A DNA stretch of 64,000 nt from Bacteroidota bacterium (GTDB lineage: Bacteria; Bacteroidota; Ignavibacteria; Ignavibacteriales; Melioribacteraceae): assembly GCA_023381535.1 (NCBI GenBank), contig JAMCSN010000300.1, forward strand, positions 6,237 through 70,236, read 5' to 3'. Below are positions 16,596-24,489 of the stretch, one piece after another. Under the pieces are notes generated by a model, which saw nothing but the letters and a program-made list of their open reading frames with translations, was not told the origin of the DNA and made no database searches. The translations under genes were made by a program, and so were the position numbers. How positions within the stretch are numbered: the stretch's first letter is position 1; each line of letters opens with the position of its first letter.

Positions 16596-17264
16596 TTAAT
16601 TTTGAATCGGCAGCCCTTCAGACCGCCATGAATTTACATCTTCCTTTAGTATGACAACATTGAAACCTTTTTGGGTCAAAAGTTTTGCGGCTTCTGCTGC
16701 GAGCACGCAATATGGACCCCGGCAATAAGCTACTACCTCTTTGTGGGTTGGTAAGTTGTTTAATTTTTCTTTTAGTTCTTTCAACGGAATTGAAATTGCC
16801 TCCGGAAGATGTCCGCTTAAAAATTCTTCTTTCGGTCTTACATCAATTAAGGTAACTTCATCTTTGTTAAGTTTATCCAGCAATTCTGTCGAAGAGATGG
16901 GAATAAGGGCAGATCTTTCCTCGAAAAAAAGCCGAGCAGTCTCTCTAATTTCAGACGCGCTCTTTTCTGCTAATGTTTGCAAACCTTTCCAGCATTTAAT
17001 GACTTCTTCATTCGCAAGACTATAAACAACACGCACGCCTTCTTTTCTGCTAACAACTATTTTCGAGTTCTTCAATATTTGCAGATGACGCGAAGTATTA
17101 GCAAAGTTCATATTTGTTTCGAATGAAAGCGTATCAACATCTCTTTCTCCTTGTGAAAGAATGTCGATTAACTCAAGTCGTTTGGGACTTGCAAAAGCAG
17201 TTGCGATATTAGCAAACTGCTGGAATGTTAAGTCTTTAAATTCACGCCCGGTCATATCACCCAT
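16596..17264 (-). CDS. ArsR-family repressor fused to a rhodanese domain
   Basis: The N-terminal half (about 1-95) is an ArsR winged helix (ATAFASPKRLELIDILSQGE, then NFANTSRHLQILKNSKIVVSRKEG as recognition helix and wing). The C-terminal half (about 115-220) is a rhodanese domain with active-site loop CRGPYC. The fusion suggests that persulfide or related sulfur species on the rhodanese cysteine tune DNA binding (inference). The CVC motif of metal-sensing ArsR is absent. The ATG at 17264 is preferred over the in-frame TTG at 17279; the ATG at 17255, with GGTGAT close by, is also possible. It is the first gene of the sulfur operon and probably autoregulated. Confidence 0.85.
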   Translation of the reverse strand: MGDMTGREFKDLTFQQFANIATAFASPKRLELIDILSQGERDVDTLSFETNMNFANTSRHLQILKNSKIVVSRKEGVRVVYSLANEEVIKCWKGLQTLAEKSASEIRETARLFFEERSALIPISSTELLDKLNKDEVTLIDVRPKEEFLSGHLPEAISIPLKELKEKLNNLPTHKEVVAYCRGPYCVLAAEAAKLLTQKGFNVVILKEDVNSWRSEGLPIQN

Positions 17265-17272
17265 TACTAAAA

Positions 17273-17294
17273 TATTCAATTGATTAATTGAATA
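17273..17294. promoter_or_regulatory. ArsR-type operator before the ArsR-rhodanese gene
   Basis: Perfect eight-base arms TATTCAAT and ATTGAATA are separated by TGATTA. The AT-rich TTCAA/TTGAA arms fit ArsR/SmtB operators, and the site overlaps the region just upstream of the regulator's start codon, as expected for autorepression. Confidence 0.6.
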
Positions 17295-17667
17295 ATAGTT
17301 ATTTCTAGTAATATATGCAAATTATGCACACATTTCCGTATATCAGATTGTTGATTTTCAGGAAATAATTAGATCAGAAAAAATGGGAAGGAAGATGCAA
17401 TTTCGAAAAATGGCGCTTCAACAAAGGGATTTGAAAAAGCCAATGGTTATGTATCGGTGTAAGTTGCTTGTGTTAAATAAGTAAATGCAAATCAAGCGTG
17501 CTACGAGACCTGAGTTAAAGAAGCTTCCTTTTTTTAGAGATTATTACAAGAGTAAGATTTAGCCATATTTTTAATGATGAAAAAAGTATTAGTCATATAA
17601 GTGTTAAAAATATTGAACTTTAATCCTGGATTATTGGTTACAAAAATACTAGATATTATATTTGCAC
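17295..17667. other. Intergenic stretch between divergent sulfur and efflux operons
   Basis: About 370 bases hold no convincing gene, RNA or repeat. They should contain the promoters of both divergent transcription units. No consensus promoter stands out to the eye. Confidence 0.5.
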
Positions 17668-17997
17668 ATGCAAAAGTTACAGAAAATATTATCCTTTTTA
17701 TTTCTCATCAGTTTTGGGTTGTTCTTTGCCCACAGCGAATTGAATTTCCTGTCCGAAGTTGCACAAGGATATCCTCATAATCATCACGATTACTGCAAGA
17801 TTGTTAAAGAAGCCAGGATTATAAAAACAGATAATTTTCAGAAGAAAATTATCTCGCAGGACATACTTTTCAATTATGATGATTGCTGCACGGAATGCAA
17901 AGAAATAAACGACATTCTGCAAAATGCACAATTCACTTCAACCAAAAAATTCTTTAGCGTAAATACTTTTCTCTTAAACAAAACACTTCTTATTTAA
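17668..17997 (+). CDS. Small secreted Cys/His-containing protein upstream of an RND efflux operon
   Basis: The 109-residue product has a signal peptide (LSFLFLISFGLFFAHS) and a mature part with HNHHDYC and DDCCTEC motifs. These resemble the HYC/CC motifs of small Bacteroidota proteins encoded beside heavy-metal RND pumps (recollection), but the PP ending of that family is missing. It could bind or sense metal in the periplasm. The ATG at 17668 is preferred to the TTG at 17662. The 3' half has a near-identical remnant at 3789-3965. It lies about 160 bases before the TolC-like gene. Confidence 0.65.
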   Translation: MQKLQKILSFLFLISFGLFFAHSELNFLSEVAQGYPHNHHDYCKIVKEARIIKTDNFQKKIISQDILFNYDDCCTECKEINDILQNAQFTSTKKFFSVNTFLLNKTLLI

Positions 17998-18158
17998 CCT
18001 GCCTGCTCCATCGCTGTAGCTCCGGCGAAGCGGGCCGATAAGCAGGGCTTTCCAAAATTTTTTTTCTTTAGAAACAAATTGATTTAAAATCCCCGGAGTT
18101 AGGGATTTGTATATCCCCGCCGAAGGCGGACAAGTATTCATAAAAATTTAGGATGACT
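17998..18158. repeat. Gap with about 50-base insertion relative to the duplicated copy
   Basis: After the stop, bases from about 17998 to 18047 (CCTGC ... GCAGG ends, GC-rich) have no counterpart in the paralogous remnant near 3789. The sequence after it (CTTTAGAAACAA) does match the flank of the remnant. A second GC-rich palindromic scrap (CCGCCGAAGGCGG) lies at about 18116-18128. This looks like a small repeat inserted behind the gene. Confidence 0.5.
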
Positions 18159-19403
18159 ATGTATAAACAAATTTTTGTATTTCTTCTATTTGTATCATTA
18201 GCGGTTAATGGGCAAACAAAGAAATTAACATTAAGCGAAGCAATAGAAACAGCCATAAAAAACAATCCGCAAATATTAACTGTGGAGAGGGAAATACTGG
18301 CTGCTGATGGAAGAATTTTGCAGGCGGGACGAATTCCCAATGCAGAATTCTCTATCGAATCGAACGAGATTCCAACTAACTTCTCTATCGGCAATCCAGG
18401 AGAACTTGATTTCAACTTTTCTCAACCGCTAGAATTTTTCGGAAAGCGAAGTACAAGAATTCAAAGCGCCGAATATGAAAAGCAAATTTCACAAATAAGT
18501 TTAGAACGAATTAAGAAGCTCGTTACTGCTCAAGTGAAAACCGCCTACTATCAAAGTTTGCTTTCCTTGGAAACGATTAAGTCAATAGAACAAAACATGA
18601 CTCTGCTTAACGATTTTTTAGTCCAGGTAAAAGATAAATATCAAGCCGGTACCAGCAGTTACCTTGATGTTATCCGCGCCAAAGTTGAAGCGACACGTCT
18701 GAAAAACGAACTGTACGATGTGAATAAACAGTTTCAGCAAAACATCGGGACTTTAAAAATCCTTTTAGGAATTGAGAACGGAGTAAGTTATGAATTAATC
18801 GATTCTTTGAATTATAATTTTATAGACGGTTCGCTCGATTCTGTTCTTGAATTTTTAGTAGGGAAAAGTAAATTCATCAAAATGAGCAGTCTAAGAATAA
18901 AGAGAAATAAATCATTTTTAGCGCTTGCGGAAAAAGGTTCTCTACCGGATTTTAATTTTGGAGCATCGTTTCAGAACAGGCAACCGATTCCCGGGAAAGG
19001 TTTTGATAATTTTATCGGATTAAAACTTGGGATATCTTTACCGATGTTTTATTCAAGCGGCGTGAGCGGCGATATTCAAGAATCATCGGCACTGCTTGAT
19101 ATTTCCAATATTCAATACGAAGCGACGCGAAAAATCATAACACAAAAAATTATCAGTTCTTATAAAAGTCTAAGTTATGCCGAGGAGCAGCTCCGGGTTT
19201 TTGATAAATCTCTTTTGCAGGATATTGAAGACGAGCTACACGCCGGTATAAACGCATATCAAAACAATCAGATTGATGTTCTCAATTTGTTTGATATCTA
19301 CAGAACATATCGCTCAACCAAACTTGAATATGCAAGGGCAATTTTTAACTGCTTAATTGCACGAAACGATTTGGAGATTTCAAATGAATTTGCAAGTGAA
19401 TAA
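18159..19403 (+). CDS. TolC-family outer-membrane channel of a Czc-type efflux system
   Basis: The ~414-residue protein has a signal peptide (FVFLLFVSLAVNGQ) and two long helical repeats typical of the TolC/CzcC family (LTLSEAIETAIKNNPQI at the N-terminus; QVKDKYQAGTSSYLDVIRAKVEATRLKNEL in the middle; ELHAGINAYQNNQIDVLNLFDIYRTYR at the end). It forms the outer-membrane duct for the adaptor and RND pump encoded next. The ATG at 18159 has TTAGGA at proper distance; the ATG at 18153 overlaps that site. Confidence 0.9.
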   Translation: MYKQIFVFLLFVSLAVNGQTKKLTLSEAIETAIKNNPQILTVEREILAADGRILQAGRIPNAEFSIESNEIPTNFSIGNPGELDFNFSQPLEFFGKRSTRIQSAEYEKQISQISLERIKKLVTAQVKTAYYQSLLSLETIKSIEQNMTLLNDFLVQVKDKYQAGTSSYLDVIRAKVEATRLKNELYDVNKQFQQNIGTLKILLGIENGVSYELIDSLNYNFIDGSLDSVLEFLVGKSKFIKMSSLRIKRNKSFLALAEKGSLPDFNFGASFQNRQPIPGKGFDNFIGLKLGISLPMFYSSGVSGDIQESSALLDISNIQYEATRKIITQKIISSYKSLSYAEEQLRVFDKSLLQDIEDELHAGINAYQNNQIDVLNLFDIYRTYRSTKLEYARAIFNCLIARNDLEISNEFASE

Positions 19404-19449
19404 TTCGTCAATTAAAGAAGGATTTTTAAAAAATGAAAAAGGAATTTAT

Positions 19450-20607
19450 ATGAATAAAACAATAATAAAATATTTCTCGTTGATTATAATTTTATTTCTG
19501 ATCGGATGCAGCGGAAATAATTCCGGCAATGACGAAAGTGCAGAATACCCGGAGAGAACACACAGCAACGAAAAAATAGAAGTTGCATTAACCAAACATC
19601 AGGTTGAACATATAAACATTCAAATAGAAACGCCGGAGGCGAAAGAAGTTGATGTACCGTTAACGTTGCGCGGTAAGGTTGCTTTGAATGAAGTAATGAC
19701 CGCACACATAACTTCGCGCGTAAAAGGAAGAGTTGAAAAAGTATATGCCGTTATCTCCGATAGGGTTAAAAAGGGTCAACCCATAGTTGATTTATACAGC
19801 CAGGATTTTATTGCAATGCAATCGGAATTTGTTCAGGCAGAAGAACGGTTGAAGAGACTACGAGAAAATGATGTTGATTATCAAACTGCACATTCTATTT
19901 ACGAATCCGCACGAAAGAAACTAGAAGTTGTGGGATTGACAGAGAGCGAAATAGAGCAGCTCGCCGATAAACATACACCGTTCGGTGTAATTTCCGTCCG
20001 CGCACCGTTTGATGGAACTCTTATAAGCGGCGACCCGTCTCTCCCGAATACCTCCGGTAGAGCCGAGGCAGGAGTTCGGCTTGGTGAATTTGTTGATGTT
20101 GGAAAAGAATTTTTTGTTTTAGCCAACCTTCAAAACATTTGGATTCTTGCGGATGTTTTTGAAAGCGATTTGCCTTTGCTTAAGGAAGGGATGACCGGCG
20201 ATATTTCAATCACAACTTTTCCAGATGAAGTTTACAAAGGTAAATTAACGCGCATTTATGATGTTGTTGAACCGTTATCCCGCACAATAAAGGCGCGGTT
20301 CGAAGTCGCCAACTATTACAACAAACTTAAACCGGAAATGTTCGTGAACGTTTTGGTTGCAAGCAAACTCGGCGGTTCTAATCTTAAAATAAAATCTACT
20401 GCTCTAATGAAAGAAAAAGAAAACAGCTATGTTTTTGTTGCCATCAACGATACAACATTTCAGAAAAGGAACGTTGTAGCCGGAAGAGAGACAAAAGATT
20501 TTACGGAGATAAAAAGCGGGATTAATCCCGGCGAAAAAATCGTTACGCGCGGAACGTTTTATTTGAAGTCCGAACTTGCAAAAGAAACATTTGCAGAGGA
20601 GGACTGA
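19450..20607 (+). CDS. RND periplasmic adaptor lipoprotein (CzcB/CusB family)
   Basis: The 385-residue adaptor starts at ATG 19450 (site AAAAAGGAA), which gives a proper lipoprotein signal ending LIGC. The longer frame from 19357 would bury this signal and overlap the TolC gene. It has a barrel-sandwich domain (RGKVALNE, ITSRVKGRVEKVYAVISDRVKKGQPIVDLYS), a helical hairpin (FVQAEERLKRL ... SARKKLEVVGLTESEIEQL) and a C-terminal beta-barrel (GDISITTFPDEVYKGKLTRIYDVVEP). It connects pump and channel. Its TGA overlaps the ATG of the pump gene. Confidence 0.9.
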   Translation: MNKTIIKYFSLIIILFLIGCSGNNSGNDESAEYPERTHSNEKIEVALTKHQVEHINIQIETPEAKEVDVPLTLRGKVALNEVMTAHITSRVKGRVEKVYAVISDRVKKGQPIVDLYSQDFIAMQSEFVQAEERLKRLRENDVDYQTAHSIYESARKKLEVVGLTESEIEQLADKHTPFGVISVRAPFDGTLISGDPSLPNTSGRAEAGVRLGEFVDVGKEFFVLANLQNIWILADVFESDLPLLKEGMTGDISITTFPDEVYKGKLTRIYDVVEPLSRTIKARFEVANYYNKLKPEMFVNVLVASKLGGSNLKIKSTALMKEKENSYVFVAINDTTFQKRNVVAGRETKDFTEIKSGINPGEKIVTRGTFYLKSELAKETFAEED

Positions 20608-23600
20608 TGATTAACAAAATAATTTCTTTCGCGATGCGCCAGCGGCTCTTTGTTATTCTTGGCGTAATAGCATTAATTATAGGCGGAATAACCGCAGCGT
20701 TAAAACTTCCTATTGATGCGGTACCAGACATAACAACAAACCAAGTCCAAATTTTTACGGTAGCGCCGGCATTAGCACCGCAAGAAATTGAACGGCTCGT
20801 ATCATATCCTATTGAAATTGCAATGCAGAATCTCCCCGATATCGAAGAAGTTCGTTCCGTTTCAAAATTCGGTCTCTCGGTTGTGACTGTAATTTTCAAA
20901 GATAATGTTGAAACATATTTTGGACGGCAAATAGTATTTGAAAAATTACAGGAAGCAAAAGGTGATTTGCCGCCGGGGCTTTCGGAACCGGAATTGGGTC
21001 CGGTAACAACCGGGCTTGGAGAGATTTACCAATATGAGGTTTTAGGCGAAGGATATTCGCCAATGGATTTGCGGACAATTCAGGACTGGATTATAAAACG
21101 CCAGCTTGCCGGAACACCGGGACTTGCAGAAGTGAATACTTTCGGCGGAGAATTAAAGCAGTATCAATTATTGATTGACCCACAAAAACTTTTGAAATTT
21201 AATATCTCAATAAGGGATGTAATTGAGGCGGTTTCCAACAACAACGCAAATGCGCCCGGCGCTTACATCGAACACAAACAAGAGCAATATGTTGTTGTGG
21301 GCGAAGGCATTGCAAAGTCAATGAGCGATATTGAAAACATAATTATCAAATCAACTGACGGTTCGCCGGTATTTGTTAGAAATGTTGCCGAAGTAAAAGA
21401 AGGCGCTGCAATCCGTCAGGGAGCCGTTACATTAAACGGTAAAGCAGAAATCGTAAGCGGCATTACAATGATGTTGAAGGGAGAAAACGCAAGAATCGTA
21501 ACCGAACGCGTTAAAGAAAGAGTTTCGGAGATTCAGAAAACTCTTCCAACTGGTGTGCGCATCGTTCCCTTTTATGAAAGAACCGAATTGGTGGACAGAA
21601 CTATAAAGACGGTAATAAAAAATCTTTCCGAAGGAGGATTGTTTGTAATTTTAATTTTGCTTCTTCTTTTAATGAATTTACGCGGCGGATTTATTGTTGC
21701 CTCTGTCATTCCTCTTTCGATGTTATTTGCTTTGATTATGATGAAGATAAACGGAATCTCCGGCAACTTGATGTCGCTCGGCGCAATTGATTTCGGAATA
21801 ATTGTAGACGGCGCGGTTGTGCTGATAGAAAACTCAATCCGTAAACTTCACGAACGCCAGCATTCAATCTCGCAAGGCGGAGCGGTAGAAAGCGTTAAAC
21901 AAACCTTGCTCGATTCATTTTATGAAGTGGGAAGACCGATAGTATTCGGCGTTGCAATAATAATTATTGTTTATCTGCCAATACTCTCGCTGGAAGGAAT
22001 TGAAGGAAAAATGTTCAAGCCGATGGCTTACACGGTTGTGTTCGCGTTGTTAGGCGCTTTATTCTTAACGCTTACATACGTGCCGGTGGTCAGCACTTTC
22101 TTTTTTAAGAAAGGAAAAGTTTCCGAAAAAGAAAGCCCGGTTATAAAATTTATTAAACCTATATACCGTAAAACCCTTCTCTTTGCTTTGAATAGAAAAG
22201 TGCCGGTAGTCGGTTCTGCAGTTGTTCTATTCGCTTCTTCTGTATTTCTTTTTACACGACTTGGCGGCGAGTTCATTCCAACACTTGACGAAGGAGATAT
22301 TTTAATAGAATTGCGAAGACTGCCGAGTATTTCATTAACAGAATCAATTCATACGGCACAAATGCTTGAAGCGGAATTGAAATCAATTCCCGAAGTTGTA
22401 AATGTTGTTAGCAAAACCGGTCGTCCGGAAATTGCAACAGATCCGATGAGCATTTACCAGAGCGATGTGTACATTAGAATGACACCGCGCGAGGAATGGA
22501 AGACCGCAAAAACAAAAGAAGAAATGATTGAAAAGATGACGGAAGTGATGGCAAGAATTCCGGGCATTGGCGGCGGTTTTTCGCAGCCGATTGAAATGCG
22601 TTTTAATGAATTGATTGCCGGCGTTCGATCCGACGTAGGCGTTAAAATTTTCGGCGAAGACTTAGATACTCTTGCACGAATAGGAAACGATGTAGCCGAA
22701 TTGATGAAACAGATTAATGGTGCAAAAGATATTAGAATGCAGCAGGTTGAAGGTCTGCCTCAATTAAGAATTGTAATTGACCGTGAAAAAATTTCGCGGC
22801 ACGGTATAAATGTTTCTGATGCAAATATATTGATTGAAACCGCTCTTGCCGGAACAAATGTTGGTAAAATATACGAGGGAGAAAAACAATTCGACCTTGT
22901 CGTAAAACTTACTAAGCAAGCAAGTAACGACGTTGATGAAATCAAAAGTCTTCTCGTCCCGGTGTTAAGCGGTTCGATGATACGGCTTGGTGATATTGCC
23001 GATTTTGTAATGATTGAAGGTCCGGCTGAAATTTCTCATTCTGCCGGAAGAAGAATGCTTGTTACTGAATGCAATGTGCGCGAAAGAGATATTGAAAGCT
23101 TTGTAAAAGAACTGCAAGGAAAGATAGATGAAAAAATTAAAATGCCTCCCGGCTATCAAATTAGATACGGTGGCGAATTCGAAAACCTTCAGCGCGCAAG
23201 CGATAGATTAGCAATGGTTGTGCCCATTGCGCTCGGATTGATATTTCTGTTATTGTTTGCATCGGTCAATTCCATAAAACAAGCATTCATAATTTTTACG
23301 GGAATACTATTTGCAATAGTCGGCGGAGTTGTAGCTTTGTGGCTTAGAGATATGCCGTTCTCAATATCCGCCGGGGTAGGATTTATTGCGCTCTTCGGTG
23401 TTGCTGTTCTGAACGGAGTTGTTATGCTAACTTATTATAACAAACTTGTTGCAGAAGGAATGAGCATACGAGAAGCAGTAATTAAAGGATCGGAGATTAG
23501 ACTGCGCCCGGTTATTACAACGGCTTTGGTTGCAAGTCTTGGTTTTATCCCAATGGCGATTTCAACTTCAGCCGGTGCCGAAGTCCAAAGACCGCTGGCA

Positions 23601-23705
23601 ACAGTTGTAATAGGAGGATTGATTACATCAACACTTCTAACTTTGGTAGTTCTACCAACCGTTTATGATTGGTTCATTAAAAAGAAAATAGAGGAAGAAT
23701 TATAA
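20607..23705 (+). CDS. czcA: Heavy-metal RND efflux pump, divalent-cation (Czc) type
   Basis: The 1032-residue inner-membrane pump has 12 TMs with two large periplasmic loops. TM4 carries D395-F-G ... D401-G-A ... E408-N, the DFG-x3-DGA-x3-xEN signature of HME-RND pumps for Zn/Co/Cd or Ni/Co, in contrast to the AIG/DAA signature of the second pump at 49016-52168. The start is coupled to the adaptor (TGATG). With the channel and adaptor genes it makes a full tripartite system. The last gene partner is a PII-like protein 19 bases downstream. The exact metal cannot be told from the sequence. Confidence 0.92.
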   Translation: MINKIISFAMRQRLFVILGVIALIIGGITAALKLPIDAVPDITTNQVQIFTVAPALAPQEIERLVSYPIEIAMQNLPDIEEVRSVSKFGLSVVTVIFKDNVETYFGRQIVFEKLQEAKGDLPPGLSEPELGPVTTGLGEIYQYEVLGEGYSPMDLRTIQDWIIKRQLAGTPGLAEVNTFGGELKQYQLLIDPQKLLKFNISIRDVIEAVSNNNANAPGAYIEHKQEQYVVVGEGIAKSMSDIENIIIKSTDGSPVFVRNVAEVKEGAAIRQGAVTLNGKAEIVSGITMMLKGENARIVTERVKERVSEIQKTLPTGVRIVPFYERTELVDRTIKTVIKNLSEGGLFVILILLLLLMNLRGGFIVASVIPLSMLFALIMMKINGISGNLMSLGAIDFGIIVDGAVVLIENSIRKLHERQHSISQGGAVESVKQTLLDSFYEVGRPIVFGVAIIIIVYLPILSLEGIEGKMFKPMAYTVVFALLGALFLTLTYVPVVSTFFFKKGKVSEKESPVIKFIKPIYRKTLLFALNRKVPVVGSAVVLFASSVFLFTRLGGEFIPTLDEGDILIELRRLPSISLTESIHTAQMLEAELKSIPEVVNVVSKTGRPEIATDPMSIYQSDVYIRMTPREEWKTAKTKEEMIEKMTEVMARIPGIGGGFSQPIEMRFNELIAGVRSDVGVKIFGEDLDTLARIGNDVAELMKQINGAKDIRMQQVEGLPQLRIVIDREKISRHGINVSDANILIETALAGTNVGKIYEGEKQFDLVVKLTKQASNDVDEIKSLLVPVLSGSMIRLGDIADFVMIEGPAEISHSAGRRMLVTECNVRERDIESFVKELQGKIDEKIKMPPGYQIRYGGEFENLQRASDRLAMVVPIALGLIFLLLFASVNSIKQAFIIFTGILFAIVGGVVALWLRDMPFSISAGVGFIALFGVAVLNGVVMLTYYNKLVAEGMSIREAVIKGSEIRLRPVITTALVASLGFIPMAISTSAGAEVQRPLATVVIGGLITSTLLTLVVLPTVYDWFIKKKIEEEL

Positions 23706-23723
23706 AACAGAAGAGAGCATAAA

Positions 23724-24065
23724 ATGAAAGAGATCAAAGCAATAATACAGCCGTTTATGTTAACCAGAGTAGTAACAGCCCTTCATAAAATTGAAGGGCT
23801 TCCGGGAATAACCATTTCCGATATCAAAGGATTTGGAAAAAGCAAAGGGAAAAAGGAAAACGGCAGCGATGACGAAGGCATTTATGAGTTTGTGCCGAAG
23901 AATAAAATAGAAGTTGTAGTTCCGGACGGGCTTATGGAATTAGTTGTAAATACAATTCAGGAAAATGCTCATACCGGTAATCCGGGAGATGGAAAAATAT
24001 TTGTAACTGAAGTTAGAAATGTTGTAAAGATAAGAACGAATGAACAAGGTGAGAATGCAATCTAA
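23724..24065 (+). CDS. PII-like signalling protein linked to the RND pump
   Basis: The 113-residue protein has the ferredoxin-like PII fold: MKEIKAIIQPFMLTRVVTALHKIEGLPGITISDIKGFG, a T-loop region with a Tyr at about residue 53, and the C-terminal block HTGNPGDGKIFVTEVRNVVKIRT that resembles the PII nucleotide-binding signature. It is 19 bases after the pump gene. This matches the PII-NG type, encoded next to heavy-metal RND systems in other genomes (recollection). It probably regulates the pump by binding a nucleotide or metal; ammonium control is not suggested by the context. Confidence 0.8.
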   Translation: MKEIKAIIQPFMLTRVVTALHKIEGLPGITISDIKGFGKSKGKKENGSDDEGIYEFVPKNKIEVVVPDGLMELVVNTIQENAHTGNPGDGKIFVTEVRNVVKIRTNEQGENAI

Positions 24066-24090
24066 CATTAACAACAATTGGAATGAATAA

Positions 24091-24459
24091 ATGAAAATAT
24101 TCCCGAAGGGATGGATTCCCACAAAATTAATTTTGCCCGCAATCTTTATCGTGGTGATTGCTGTAATGTACTTTACATATTTCGCCTCAACGGATGAAAT
24201 AGGGTCATTCAGTAAATTCAGCCCGGGCAGTGAAATTAACCAGACAATAAATGTGGCTGTTGACAAATCTAAAGGATTTGAAAGAGATGCAAACGGAAAT
24301 ATTACTTCTTTTTATGCCAAAGATAAGAATGACGTGGAGGTACAAGTTTCATCCCACGAACCTATCCCGGCAGAAATTGCTAATGCAGAAGTAGTGGAAC
24401 TGCTCGGGCATATGCACGAGAACAGTCTGGTCGCTTCTAAAATTTCTATTATTAAATGA
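24091..24459 (+). CDS. CcmE-like cytochrome c maturation protein lacking the heme-binding tail
   Basis: The 122-residue protein has one N-terminal TM (about 12-32) and a small beta-barrel region ending LLGHMHENSLVASKISIIK. It is placed directly before ccmF and matches CcmE in size order and topology, but it ends before the place where E. coli CcmE has its heme-binding His-x3-Tyr. It may therefore be a reduced heme chaperone or a related OB-fold protein. A fragment of a second copy of its 3' end follows ccmF at 26870-26935. Confidence 0.6.
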   Translation: MKIFPKGWIPTKLILPAIFIVVIAVMYFTYFASTDEIGSFSKFSPGSEINQTINVAVDKSKGFERDANGNITSFYAKDKNDVEVQVSSHEPIPAEIANAEVVELLGHMHENSLVASKISIIK

Positions 24460-24489
24460 CAAAAGTATATAAAACAAGTGGAGACATTT

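Noticed and set aside
24091..24130. CCCGAAGGGATGGATTCCC at the start of the CcmE-like gene as another inserted palindrome
   Set aside because: It shares letters with the small palindromes, but the hairpin is short and no second copy with the same order was found; chance is possible.
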